The translations under genes and the position numbers were made by a program. 64,000 nucleotides of DNA from Immersiella caudata. Lineage: Eukaryota; Ascomycota; Sordariomycetes; Sordariales; Lasiosphaeriaceae. Location of the stretch: contig JAULSU010000003.1 of the NCBI GenBank assembly GCA_030512335.1, forward strand, positions 2,976,001 to 3,040,000, in the 5' to 3' direction. Positions 11,295-22,108 of this stretch are shown here, piece by piece; within the stretch, counting starts at the first letter, position 1, and each line of letters starts with the position of its first letter. Below the pieces are notes generated by a model. It did no database searches. It saw nothing but the letters and a program-made list of their open reading frames with translations, and was not told the origin of the DNA.

Positions 11295-14096
11295 CTAAGT
11301 TCCCTTACCCTTCCCAACCCAACGTCCTGATTGCGTCCCCATGCCAATCCCCTTTCCCTTGCCTTTCAGCACCGCACCCACCGCCCGTCCCACTGCATTC
11401 AAATCCCCCAGCATGCCGACATGCCCTCGATCCGTGCAGATTCTCCCCTCTCGTACAAGTTCATACCCAGCCGGAAGCATCGCCTCTCTCGCCAGAACTA
11501 CTCCGTCACCCTCACGAAAGACGAGATCGTCGTAGGCATCAGCGCATGCAATACCTTCTCGACCTGCAACGCGTGCAGCATATACGGTGGGTACATCCTT
11601 TGCGTAAATGACTGCGAAGGGAGGATAGCAATTGGCTTCCTGGTGTTCTTGATTGTGGGCGAGCTCGGAGCGGAACTGTTTGATCTCGGCGAGAGTTCGG
11701 CGGAGGTACGATAGGTAGCGGACTTTTTGAGCTGAGCTAGGGTCGGACGGCGATGGCTGAACTAGGGGCGCATGGTCGAGCACGGGTGGGACAGTTGCGG
11801 TGGAGGAGATCGCTGCCCCAACCTGTGGATTGCGCTCCTGAGTTAGATCGTTGTCTAGTCCGGGTTTCTTGTGCTGGTGGCTGTTGCTTCGGCCGCGGAG
11901 AGGGAGACTGGGGAGGGAATCGGAGAGGCTGAGAAGAGAACCAAAGGTGCTGCTGTTGCTGCGGGAGAGTGGAGGTAAGGCTGGCCCAGAGACGCAAGGG
12001 GAGAGCCGATATTTGACCCAGTCGTCAACGTTGTAGAAGTTGACAGGATACTCCTCCTTCTGTGGTAAATGTCCGTCAGTTATTCTCGTAAAGATGTTTT
12101 CTAGGCAATGCAATGCCTCAGGCGCGCTCACGCAACGCTCGAAATATCCAACAAAACCATGAATAACCACATCAGGAGCCATACGGCGGAAAGGGGAGAC
12201 CCACAGTGATCTTGTCGATAAAGCAGAAGCCATCTTCCGGAAGGAAGGCGAAAGTGGTTCGTAGGGTCAAGTTCACCTGCGCCGTCAGCACCTTTTCGTT
12301 GAGGAGGACAGCGTCTCCATTCCGCAGCGGGCCGAGAACGTTGATACAGCGCTGTGGCGTGCCTGCAAACACGACTCCAGAGAACAGTTCAGGATTCTGA
12401 TTCACCGCATGCCTTGTAATCATCCCACCAAGACTATGCGCGATGACCAGGGCGCCCCTGTTCGAGGCCGGAACCCCTGGATGGTTTGATGGCAGCGTCT
12501 TCAGGAAGTCGACGAGCTTGCGGGAGAGCAGATGAGGACTCAACCGCCAGTCGTACCCGTAGTCGTGGACTCTGAGGCGACCCGTCCGGGCATTTTCGCA
12601 CTCCCTCAGTTTCTTGAAAAGTCGTCTCGAGATGTCAACAGGGCCGATATTTTGCAGCATACCGGAGGCAAAGATGTGGTTCTCCATTTCCTCTTCCTGT
12701 GGCAAATATCAGCTCGCGGTCTCCATTTTGGGGAAATTTCTGTTGTCTCGGGAGCCAAATCTCTCTCTCAGCTCCCGAGACCACAGAAAAAGGACAAAAC
12801 GGCGAAGAAAACGACGCTAGATTCCACTCACATCCTTCGGGTTTAACCCCACTTCCATGTTGACTTTCCGGATTTTGAGTCCGACTTTCACGGGAACCCA
12901 CAGCCGTCGGTGAGGGGCTTTCGCAGAGCGCAAGATAGATCCTCTGTACCCGCCCATGACGACGATATCCCCAGTGAGTGATTCCAGCACCGAATCCAAG
13001 GCGGATCCGCCATCGCGGGGTATCCTCTGGGCCGCTGGCGCAGTGGCCGACCGATGTCCTTCTAACGTTGGGTGGTTGAACTGCTTTTTGGGTGGTGCAT
13101 TCAAAAAGTCTGGTCCTTTGTTAGTTTCCAGTCTAGAGAAAATTTCTCAAGCAAGGGTGATGTTTGGCAAGACGTACGTTGAATCTGAGGCATCTTGAAT
13201 GACGGTCCCTCAAAGCTGTCCTTGATGGCTTTGAACCTAGAATTCACTTGCTCCCTTACGTGGGCAAACCGCTCATCATCTCCGAATGAAGAGACCCTAG
13301 AGAGGGAATGGTAGAGCAGAGAGTCGTCAGAGGTTGACTTTCGCAGGCCATTTGTCCTCGTATTAGGGCGAGCCAACAGATCTGGAGCGGGCGCAGGATT
13401 GAGCGGCAGAAACTGACTTGGGGCGGCTGACCTGAGTGCATGGTGGTGATGAGATGACGGGGCCGTTTGCCCATCCTTCTGAAATGAGGCACCGAATGAA
13501 GCAAAGAAGGAGGGTGTTGGAATGTTGGGTATAAGGTTCGCCGGGATGGATATCGTTGGCAAAGCTTTTGACAGTCTCTTCAGGGCATTCTCGCTCACCG
13601 AAGATGCACGCATCTGCCTTGACTGAAATATACCTGAGGTGGACGGCGAGAGAGGAGGTGTTGGTTCGGCCACGCTGAACTGTCTCGGACCGGCCTCCCA
13701 CGGTGATGGTAAGTTGGATGGCAAGTCGACAGGGGATGGCGGTTGGCCAACCGGCACCTTAAGCGGAACGGCGCCGGGGCACCCCAGAGGGTCGACTGGG
13801 ACCTGATCCGGCGTCCCGTCACTGACGACATCAAAAAGCCCTCCTCCTGGCAGCTCATCCATGGCGGCGGCCTTCTCCGCGGCCGGGGTCCGCATCGATG
13901 TTAGACGGGTTGCAATTGGGCTGATTGCTGGCTGCATCAACGACTGCACGCCATCCTGATCACCATAAAGCCCATCCTCATCCTCGGCGCCGTCATACTG
14001 GGCCAAATGCGGCTCTGCATCGCTCACCTCCGAAAACTTCGAGATTGGGGTCTGTGGCGCTAACATGGCATGTTCGCGCTCCGATAGTTCGGCCAT
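11295..14096 (-). CDS. LCAT/PGAP1-like alpha/beta-hydrolase
   Basis: Predicted lipase or esterase of the alpha/beta-hydrolase fold, 817 residues. Exons 14096-13178, 13109-12832, 12696-12205 and 12059-11295. The first 300 residues are Pro/Ser-rich and probably disordered. The hydrolase core begins near DIVVMGGYRGS and carries the nucleophile elbow AHSLGG with Ser487, followed by FAGTPQRC, a pattern shared with LCAT and PGAP1-like enzymes. VHDYGYDWRLS before the elbow is also typical. The C-terminal 250 residues include a low-complexity insertion after YRLSPCV. The substrate is unknown. The second intron (12697-12831) is an introner-like element described separately; the third is a different 145-base intron containing a stop in frame, so it must be spliced. 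An upstream in-frame ATG was not found, so the start at 14096 is preferred. Confidence 0.85.
12697..12831 (-). repeat. Introner-like element, copy A (intron 2 of lipase gene)
   Basis: A 135-base intron beginning GTGAGT and ending TTTGCCACAG. It is about three quarters identical by eye to the 134-base intron at 34422-34555 in an unrelated gene. The 19 bases at the 3' splice site are identical, and 29 of 31 bases match in the block 12771-12801. The elements end at the splice sites; the flanking exons are not related. Internally 12738-12756 and 12771-12789 form an inverted repeat of 19 bases with one mismatch, so the intron RNA can fold as a long hairpin. It lies between codons (phase 0). Confidence 0.88.
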
Positions 14097-15637
14097 GATG
14101 TAGCAGTGCCCAGGAAGTGTTGCTCTTATGTTTCCCCTCGGGAGCGGCAATAACAAGTCCGGAGTTGCTGAGAGTTGGGAACCGGCGCATCCGGGGGCTC
14201 GGTTCGCTTGAAATACTGAGATGCCTCGGCCGATATCTTTGCTACGCTTGCGCCATCATCGGAAAACCAATCAATGGCCCACCCCAGTGACGAGAAATCC
14301 CGGTGCCTGGGACAATGTCATTCAGGAGATGGCAAGATGAGATGAGAGGGAGAAAGGAAAGCTTGCGGACTATGACCTAGGAAGATGCGGAATAGTGCTG
14401 AAAACGGGTTGGGCGTCCGGGGGTGTCAAGGCGCTGGAGACAAAGCGTGCCCCAGTTTCCCTCCAGCCCAGTCCGGGCCAGCCCATCGTTTGTTCCTATT
14501 GCGGAGCCGGCAAGGTCGAGCCTTGCTCGCCTGCGACCTGCAGCGAGGCGCCGCGTAAAGCACCTTCCCTATTGTTTCGCTGAAACTCGTCCGCCGATTC
14601 TGCCTCGAATCAGTCATGACAGGCGGGTCTCTATCACGTTGCTTACGCTGGTGGCTCGATCCCGAGTTCCCCGCCAGGGAGGAACATCAGGCCCGAAGTC
14701 GCTGCGCTGACTGCGCTGACTGCGCTGAATCAGAGGCTGAACCTCGTCGCCGGTCCATCCTTGGAACAGATGTCTTGACGTCATGTCGCTGGATCAGATG
14801 TCTGGATCTGTTTGTGTAGCTGGTGCCGATCTTGGCGCCTGACGACGGTTTAAGAGAAAACGATTTGCGCAAGCGTTTTGGCGTGGCGGTGGTGGGCAAG
14901 TGGAGGAGGCTCCCGAGAGCCAAGAAATGGAATCTCGATCCAGGGCTGAAAAGCCCCACCTGCCTCACCTGAACGCCCACGATCGCTCCTGCTTCCTAGG
15001 TGCTTGTGGCCGGGTACGAAGCTTCCAGTCAGAATACCGGCTTCTCTCACTGAATGGAATTGCTCCCCTTCTGCTCCCATAGCCTAAAAACCCCTAGAGA
15101 TAGCGGTTACAGCGCTCGCAAATACCTCTATGTGGTCTGTGCCAGAGGGCTTGGCAATTCCGTATACAGTGGCGGGAGAGAATGGACTCGGGAAGGGCCA
15201 TCTGCTCTGTGCGAAAACATGTCACCCAAACCAACAAATACCTCGAGCTAACAGGAGCTGGCATCAGCTGCATTATAAGCGACCTTGTTTTACATCTTGA
15301 AATATATAGCATGTATTTTAGAAGGCGTTATTTGCATTTGAAATGGCCTTGTCAACGTTAAAGGGGGCCTAGTTCGCGTTGAACGATGCCTCTTCCAAGG
15401 ATCAACAACGCTCGGCGCACTGGCTAAACGGGCTCTTTTTTTTATGGCCTGAGCCTTCGTACGCGTATCAAAACCCTGCTACGATGCTAAAAAAAGTGAT
15501 GCTGGACAGGCAATACTCGTATCTTGTTACCTCCTTGCTTGTTTGCTGCCTAAAGAGGGGGTACGTAGACGGAGCGGCGTGGTTGTGTATTACACTTTCT
15601 CCTCCTCTACTCTATGGCCTCTTCCAGCCTACCTACT
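14097..15637. other. Intergenic, lipase promoter to GST 3' end
   Basis: About 1.5 kb without a recognisable gene. A 9-base unit (GCGCTGACT) is repeated about three times near 14704-14730. Several short G/C-rich open frames on both strands look like chance. Confidence 0.5.
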
Positions 15638-16492
15638 CTATGGCACGATCGAAAAACTCCCCTCAAGCTCCTTGATCTTCTCAACCGACTTCTTCCATCC
15701 CGGTTCCTGAGATAGCCCCTCAATATATGCCTGCAGCTTCGGAAACGTTTCCTTGAAGGATCCCCTCTCCCAAGTGCCCATGTCCTCGAAAGCATTCAAT
15801 GCCAACCCCGTCAGCAGCGGATATGCCAACATGATATCCGCCCCCGTCAGTTTCGGCCCACAGAGATAGCTCCCGCCCTCCGGGGACGTCTCCAAATAAT
15901 GCTCCAACATAGTGAAGTGCTTCTTAGCGTTCGGAAACACCAGCGTGGCGATCAGCTTGTTTGCGATGAAACTAGTGATGGGACGAATCAACCACGGCAC
16001 CTCATTCGACTTCATCACCCATCCGAAAAAATAGAGGAGCTGGGTGACCATGTAACTTCCTTCCACATAATACATCAGGTACTGGTACCGCATCCATGAC
16101 TCAGTTTCTCCCCCGAGCTTGTCCTCCTGGCCAGGGTTCCAGCGGGCTGGGGCGAGCCTCCTGGCGCCAGGGAAATGCTCGGTAATGTACTGGATGATGA
16201 AGGCGCTCTCGGCGAGGCGAATGGGTGAGGGGAGATTTGGTGAGGTGATGGTTACAATGGGGAATTTCCCTAGGGGGTGAAGCGCGTCTGCTTCTGGTGG
16301 GGAGAGTTTGGTTTTCGGGTCTCTGTGGTGGAGGTCAACGTCATACGGGAGACCGAGCTCTTCGAGCATGAACATGGTGCCTTGGGATCGTGAGCCATTG
16401 AGCCTGCGCGCGTGTGAGAATGCCGTTCATAAGAGCTGAGCTAGGGTTTGTTACCAGTGCAGTGTGATTTTGGCACCGCTTGTGTCCGCCAT
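15638..16492 (-). CDS. Glutathione S-transferase, Gtt1-like
   Basis: Glutathione transferase of 267 residues, exons 16492-16455 and 16403-15638 with a 51-base intron. The splice rebuilds the N-terminal thioredoxin-fold start ITLHWLNGSRSQ, where the serine near residue 17 is the likely glutathione-activating residue (inference). GKFPIVTI carries the cis-proline and LAESAFIIQYI is the glutathione-binding ES motif. The all-helical C-terminal domain (LTGADIMLAYPLL) resembles fungal Gtt1-type enzymes, which are often ER-associated. Likely role: conjugation or peroxide detoxification. The short first exon of 38 bases is supported by frame and by the conserved N-terminus. Confidence 0.9.
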
Positions 16493-17168
16493 GATGCTGC
16501 AGACGCTGCGTGAAGAGAGGCCCTGATGCGACGCTCAACAGCAGTTTCACCTAGATGCAGAGGACAAGAGAATAATGAGGATCGAGGTGGGGTATGGAGA
16601 ATATATCTCTCAGGAGTTTCTGTGCAGCTGATGGCTGTTCAGATCTGATCCGCCCTGGAACCAGACCATTTGGGGAAGGATAGCGCTGCCAACGGGCTCA
16701 TCCTCAATGCCATTGTCCAGATGCGTCACCACCTCGGGTGGGCCCGGAGGTATGTAAGATGCCGCCCATCCCGTGCGCTCGTTCGCTAGGATTGCGATCC
16801 TCTCCATTGCGTCTCTTCGGGAGCTGCCGGTGCGAATCGACGATTACCAGGTTCTTCAGACTTCCGAGGCATCATTCTTTCAGCCCGAGAGCTCAGTTTC
16901 AAAGGCAAGAACTCATCGTTTCTCACTTCATTCGCGAGTTATGGATCACAGCTTGGCGTGGCAACATCGCAGTTAGCCGCTTGGAAAGCTCGGACTTTCT
17001 CCGAGCTGGACACTCACGTGACCCTCGTCGTGACAACTGTGCATCCACAACGCCAAGCCAAGCTCAACCGCACCTCAAGCTCCCGAAACTCGACGTAAAT
17101 TCGTGATCGCACGCCGGCACACCAACACTACCGATTCCCGAGCGCCGCACCGGCGTCTCCACCTCAAA
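16493..17168. promoter_or_regulatory. Divergent promoter region, GST and complex I subunit
   Basis: 676 bases separate the two start codons, which point away from each other, so this stretch holds both promoters. No individual motif can be assigned with confidence. Confidence 0.5.
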
Positions 17169-17640
17169 ATGGCTGGTCTCGAACACTTCAGTTCGTATTC
17201 CCCTCTCTGCTGGCCAATTGGCCCTTCCCCGTCGTGCAATGCTGACCTTTGGGAAACAGAGATGGCCTTGGACCCTGCCATTGTCCGCCTCGGGCGTACG
17301 TTCCACCCCTCTCAGCCACGGCTCCCCCAAGAGCATCGAAGGCGAAATTTCCATACCGAGTGATTGAAGTGATATCGAGGCCCATCTGACACGCAACGCA
17401 TAGACATGCAGACCAACCGCCACAAGTACTTCCGTTGGACGCCGAGGACAGCATGGATCACGTTCGTCTACGTCGCCGTGGTTCCCGGAATCTGCACCTA
17501 CATCGCATACAAGAACGACGTGAGTACCGACACTCCGGAACGCCGGTGGAATGAAGCTAGAATGGGTGCTAACTGGGGAATATCAGGGTCTTTGGGATCT
17601 CCGGGCGAAGCGCAGGGGAGACATCATCTCAGAGCGGTAA
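17169..17640 (+). CDS. NADH:ubiquinone oxidoreductase NDUFB4/B15-like subunit
   Basis: Accessory membrane-arm subunit of mitochondrial complex I, 75 residues, split into four exons: 17169-17190, 17260-17295, 17404-17519 and 17587-17640. All joins keep frame and give MAGLEHFKMALDPAIVRLG, then NRHKYFRWTPRTAWITFVY and GLWDLRAKRRGD, the pattern of the fungal B15/NDUFB4-like subunit. There is one transmembrane helix at about residues 36-55 and no cleavable presequence, as usual for this family. Having three introns in a 225-base coding region is notable; the first two exons are only 22 and 36 bases. Its 3' end faces the SAP18 gene about 160-330 bases away. Confidence 0.9.
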
Positions 17641-17965
17641 ACGATGACAGGAATTGTACATACGGAACTCAAATTAGAATACCAATCGTTAAAGCCACTG
17701 TAACGTCTTCCTTTTTTTTTATTTCTTTTTTTTTAGGTTTGTGCTTCCAAATATCCGGCCCAGCGTCCGACGGACGCAGAACTCCACGCTGCCTGTAGCT
17801 TTAGACCCGCGGCCGGTAGCTTAAAACCCGCCTCCAACCATGGCCATCATTCATGTAAACATCATCCTCCTCCTCCTTTGCACCCCCCCTGACCCTATAG
17901 CCTTCCTCCGCAATAGGAGTCAACCTTCCCTCCCTGTGACCATCCCGATCCGCCGAGCCCGAGTC

Positions 17966-18679
17966 CTATCTCGGCCTACGTCCGGATCCTCTCTCTACCT
18001 CTGGCAGCCTCTCCCCCCTCCTCCATTCGCCCTCTGGAAACCCCCTCCCGCCATGCCTCACCCCATCAAATTCCCCTCTCCCCCTTCCCCAGCTATCCCT
18101 CCTCTCATTTCTAAACGTCCCTCCTCCGCCCCTCCCAGCACCCACTCGCCCCCCTCTCGTTGCACTCGCAGGAACAACATCCCCCGTAGCCTCGTTCGGC
18201 GGTAACACCGCGCAACTCAAGTAATCGCCCACGATATATCTCGCCTCATCCAACGTCTTTCCTCCATCTCCATACCCATCCACATCGCTCTCCTCGCTCG
18301 CGCCAATAACGATGGTCCCAATATCCTTCGAAATGAACCGAGGAGGTTGATTTGGACCCCTTCCAGTGTCGCTGAAGATGAGGCGGAAGACTAGGCGCGT
18401 TCCGATGGAAGGAGAGGGGAGAGAGGAGGGTGAGACCGAGGCGAGTTGGAGGGTAAGGTCAGAGAGAGTGGTAGTTGGGTAGGTGTACAGGGAAATGTGT
18501 GTGGGGAGGTGGGGGGTGCTGAATTCGGAGGGGCTGTTATCCGTGGTTAGCTTTGGGGGGATAAATGGGGGAAGGGGACGGGGTGCTTACCTGTGAGGAG
18601 AGCCGGTGCGGATGAAGAGCTTAAGGAGGGACGGCGTTGGATCGCTGGGTGGGGAAGGAGAGCGGGAGGGGTTTGACAT
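17966..18679 (-). CDS. SAP18 (Sin3-associated polypeptide p18) family protein
   Basis: SAP18 homologue, 218 residues, exons 18679-18591 and 18533-17966. In animals SAP18 binds Sin3-HDAC and, within the ASAP/PSAP complexes, acts at splicing and exon junctions. The ubiquitin-like fold is recognisable: LLKLFIRTGSPHRPSEFS, then LTLQLASVSPSL, then LVFRLIFSDTG, FISKDIGTI and the end IVGDYLSCAVLPPNE. The splice at GTAAGC/AACAG restores the second conserved strand. After the fold comes an Arg/Gly-rich tail (GGRVGAGRGGG, RGRGEFDG) typical of fungal members. The frame stops at TAG 17968-17966 but stays open for 54 more codons to TAA at 17803-17801, so the real end may be further downstream if there is a small intron. 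It shares a 449-base divergent promoter with Prp18. Confidence 0.87.
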
Positions 18680-19128
18680 TTTGAAGGTGATGGTGATGGT
18701 CAGGTTGGATGAGTGAGAGCTTTGGGGTGTTGATCGAGACGGCGGTTGGTGACAAAAGATTGCCTTTCGGAACTGTATACTTAGGGGACTGGACCAAATG
18801 AAAATCTAATTAGGGTCGTGCGGCAAGTAGTCCCTCGGAACGTCGAGCTTCCTCATCTCGATGTTGGATACCTGGTGAGATGAAGTTCAGGGTCCAGGGT
18901 TCTGTCCCACCCCAAAAGCGCCAAGCCAGGCGAGGGCAGCCGCGGGGGTTTTGCGGGGCTGCGCTAATAGCCCTGCCAGAAGCTTCAGCGGACTTGCAAT
19001 CTGCACTTCGGCAACAAACTTGCCTTGCAAAAACTGCGATCACGAAAGGCGCAACGGCACCGCATTGCGCAGCACCATACAAAAATTACAAAGAGAAGAG
19101 TACCCCAAGAGGAGTTAAACCAATCAAC
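18680..19128. promoter_or_regulatory. Divergent promoter, SAP18 and Prp18
   Basis: 449 bases between two start codons pointing outward. An open frame runs from about 18880 into the Prp18 gene in frame, but the family N-terminus begins at 19129, so this part is taken as 5' UTR. Confidence 0.6.
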
Positions 19129-20214
19129 ATGGACTTCGCATCCCTGATGTCCAAAGAAATCGCCAAGGCTAAAGGCGGCCCCTCCAAAGAACCCTCCAAA
19201 CCTGCGCCAAAATACATCAGCAAGCGCGAAGCTGAAGAACAGCGCAAAGCTGCCTACATAGCGGAACAGAAAAGGCTCGAAGAAGAACGCGCCGCCAAAG
19301 TAGCCGCCAAGCGCAAACGTGAGGAAGAGGCCGCTGAAGAAGCAAAAGAACGAGAAGCGAAGAAGCAGCGACTCGCCGAGGAGATCCGATTACGGCGCGA
19401 AGCGAAGGAGGCGGAGGAGGAGAGGGCGAGGAGGAAGAGGCTGGGGCTGCCGGAGGTGCCGGTAGTGACTGGGGAGGGAGAGAAGGCGGAGGTGGAGGAG
19501 AGTGATGGCGGGGAAGAAGATGAAGATATACCGGATGCGGAGCTGTTGGGGAAGTTGAGGGAGATCGGAGAGCCGGCAGTTCTGTTTGGGGAGAGCCACA
19601 ATGCACGTTTGAGGCGGTACAGGGTTGCTACGGGGGTTATGGCGGTGTCATCGGGGCCGATTGCCACGACGTTGGCCCCAGTTGAGGAGAAGGATATGAA
19701 GGTGCCGGATACGGTGCCTGCTACCTCCGACAAGAAGGCGCGGCGGTACTTATTTCGACAGTTGGCGTCATATTTCAATATGGTGTTACGGGAGTGGGAA
19801 ATTGCGCTTGCGAAAGAGGACAACGCCGATACGTACGCCGGGCAGGCGGCTCACAGCGCGATGGTGTCGAGCAAGGAGACGATGCGGCCGCTGTTCCGCA
19901 AGTTTGAAAAGGGAGATCTCGACGAAACGATCCTCGAGGCTATTGTTGAGATTGTGAAGGCTGCTCAAGAGCGCCGCTATGTCGACGCCAACGATGGCTA
20001 CCTGCGACTGAGCATTGGCAAGGCGGCGTGGCCGATTGGTGTCACCATGGTTGGTATTCACGAGCGTAGCGCACGAGAAAAGCTTCATGGCGGTGAGAGG
20101 GGTCACATTATGGGCAGCGAGACCACAAGAAAATATTTGCAGAGCATCAAGAGGTGTCTGTCTTTCGCCCAGGTTCGCTGGCCCCCGGAGGATGTCCGTC
20201 AACTGATGGGTTGA
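19129..20214 (+). CDS. prp18: Pre-mRNA-splicing factor Prp18
   Basis: Intronless gene for a 361-residue Prp18 homologue, a U5 snRNP-associated factor needed for the second splicing step together with Slu7. Order of features: N-terminal MDFASLMSKEIAKAKG, a long charged coiled-coil rich in Glu/Lys/Arg/Ala (about 30-105), the splicing factor motif (SFM) region ELLGKLREIGEPAVLFGES (about 137-160), and the helical Prp18 domain with the highly conserved loop DGYLRLSIGKAAWPIGVTMV at about 287-306. The start is chosen at 19129 because the family N-terminus begins there; an in-frame extension reaches upstream to 18880 but is not conserved-looking. Confidence 0.95.
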   Translation: MDFASLMSKEIAKAKGGPSKEPSKPAPKYISKREAEEQRKAAYIAEQKRLEEERAAKVAAKRKREEEAAEEAKEREAKKQRLAEEIRLRREAKEAEEERARRKRLGLPEVPVVTGEGEKAEVEESDGGEEDEDIPDAELLGKLREIGEPAVLFGESHNARLRRYRVATGVMAVSSGPIATTLAPVEEKDMKVPDTVPATSDKKARRYLFRQLASYFNMVLREWEIALAKEDNADTYAGQAAHSAMVSSKETMRPLFRKFEKGDLDETILEAIVEIVKAAQERRYVDANDGYLRLSIGKAAWPIGVTMVGIHERSAREKLHGGERGHIMGSETTRKYLQSIKRCLSFAQVRWPPEDVRQLMG

Positions 20215-20490
20215 GAGACGAAAAGGAATGGAGTTGGTGATACCCCCGAGTTCCCAATGGCTCTAAACAATAAAGAATGATATCGCGGACACAGCATGCT
20301 GATAGCCTACACGCCCTATCATCCTGTTCAATTTGGTGTTTTGACGCTTTTCATTCTTCAATCATGACAAAAGCCTGATGCATCTAATGTAAGCCTGCCC
20401 AAACTCATATCGCCCACCGCCTGTTTCTTGGCCGAGATCACCAGCCTCGGTGATGCAGAACGACAACCCGCTAAAAGCCCCATCGTGTCA

Positions 20491-22108
20491 TCAGGCAAGT
20501 ATCGATTCATCATACATTAACTCATTACCAGCACCCAGAGCGTGTTGACCAGTCTTCTTCTGTCCCTTGAGCTCGAGATCTGCTGCCGCCAAACCCATGC
20601 GTCTAAGTCTGTCAATAGCTTGCTTTTCGTAGTTTTGCGCAGTCTTAAGCGCCGAGGCCTGCAGGCTTCCTCTCGGATCTGCGGACACCGTTGTCACGAG
20701 CTGAAGGCAACCAGGTTAATAAGATGTCAGAGGCTCTAGAAGATGCCACTTACCCTGTCAATGGTGTTGATCCTGGCTTTGAGTGACCCTCCTCGGATCA
20801 TGGCAACAAGCTCATCCTCAATAGCTGTCGGCTGATCCGGGTGACCAAAGGCCGCATTCATCGTATCAAGTGTGACACAAGAGAAGGGTATGAGGTACTG
20901 GACGATACACTTGCTGCGGATCTTCGAGTAGATGGCCGAGATATGCTTTTGAAGGTAAATGTCGAGCATGTAGTCAGCCTTGTGCGCCTCAAGCGTTGCG
21001 ATGCAAGCCGAGTATCTGCCATTGACGAACTGCGTGACGGCCCGTCGAATGTGAGGCTCCAGCTCAAGGAGTGTCCGAAAGGTTGAATTGTCGAGGACGC
21101 TACTCTGAAGGGCTTTCCGCTCCATGGATGCCAGGGCCAACAACCCGCCGTAAACTGCGACGTCGTTTGCGCTGGCGATCTCATTGTAGGTCGTGCTCGG
21201 AATCCCGGAATCGGCGGCCAAGAAACTGCTCGCGGCTTCAAGATACTGTTCTTGACCGAGGTATGCAATTCCCTGGGTGATCGCGAGGTAAGGCTGGAGG
21301 ACCTTCTCATCGTCCTGGCCTTGGATACCACCCATTTTCGCGAGGTGGGCGTTGACCATACTCCACTCGCGTCGCTGCAGAGCCACCCGGACCAAGTGTT
21401 TTCCCACGTCAACAATGTGTTTTGGGGTGCTGACGTCGGGTCTCATGCGCGAATACGCCTCAGCAGCGCCGTTCAAATCACCGATGCTTTCGAGATGTTT
21501 GCCCAGGTCCTCGTTTCCCATCTACGCAACAAGGATCCCATGTTAGAGTTTTGCTCCATTAACCTTCCCCGGGGGTTATGGGCCAAGGACATACCCGTAC
21601 GCTCTCCTTGATAAGGTTGTTCTTATACCCTTTCAATTCCGCAGTCAGTCGATGGGTTTCGTTCCTGTTGGAAGCTTCGACACCGTCCAGCCACGCATAA
21701 TCAAACTGTGCCTCGGGCTCGTTAGGCGCGGCGATCCGCAAACAGTCGACAGCTTCGCGATATCTCTGGGGGTCGCGCCCCCGCTTGGCCTCAGCGATGG
21801 CGGCTTTCAGAGCATCGATACACAAGGGTACCGAACTGCGGCCAACGAGAAACAGGCGATCAAAGCGTGTCCGACCTAAGTTCCGTTAGCTAGCCAATGA
21901 CTTTACAGTCGGAAGGATAGCACATACCGCGGTAGTTCTGGATATAAAGGTCAAGATCGAACTTGGGCGCCTCTACGGGTCAACCCCTCGTCAGCCATCC
22001 CAACTCAGCAAGAGCAAGTGAAGCGGTGTAAAACAAAGAACTACCTTTCACCACGGTGCCACCCTGTCCGTCCATGAGCGTGAAGAAGGCTAGCAGAGGA
22101 TCAGCCAT
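20491..22108 (-). CDS. csn1: COP9 signalosome subunit 1 (CSN1/GPS1)
   Basis: PCI-domain subunit of the COP9 signalosome, which removes Nedd8 from cullins. 455 residues from five exons: 22108-22045, 21972-21928, 21875-21595, 21521-20754 and 20700-20491. All splices keep frame. MADPLLAFFT leads to APKFDLDLYIQNYRGRTRFDRLFLVG, the CSN1 N-terminal signature. The helical-repeat region follows (GNEDLGKHLESIGDLNGAAEAYSRMR, TPKHIVDV), then the PCI domain with VYGGLLALAS, LLELEPHIRRAV, MLDIYLQKHI and CIVQYLIPFSCVTLDTM. The last exon encodes the basic C-terminal tail. Rpn7 of the proteasome lid is the nearest alternative, but the N-terminus and the EIASANDVAVYGG block fit CSN1. Confidence 0.94.

Noticed and set aside
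12060..12204. Third intron of the lipase gene, 145 bases, as another introner copy
   Set aside because: Length is similar, but apart from the ending CCACAG it shares no blocks with the two matching introns and has no inverted repeat that I can see.
18880..19128. In-frame upstream extension of Prp18 (83 residues)
   Set aside because: The family N-terminus begins at the ATG at 19129; the extension has no conserved feature and is better explained as 5' leader.
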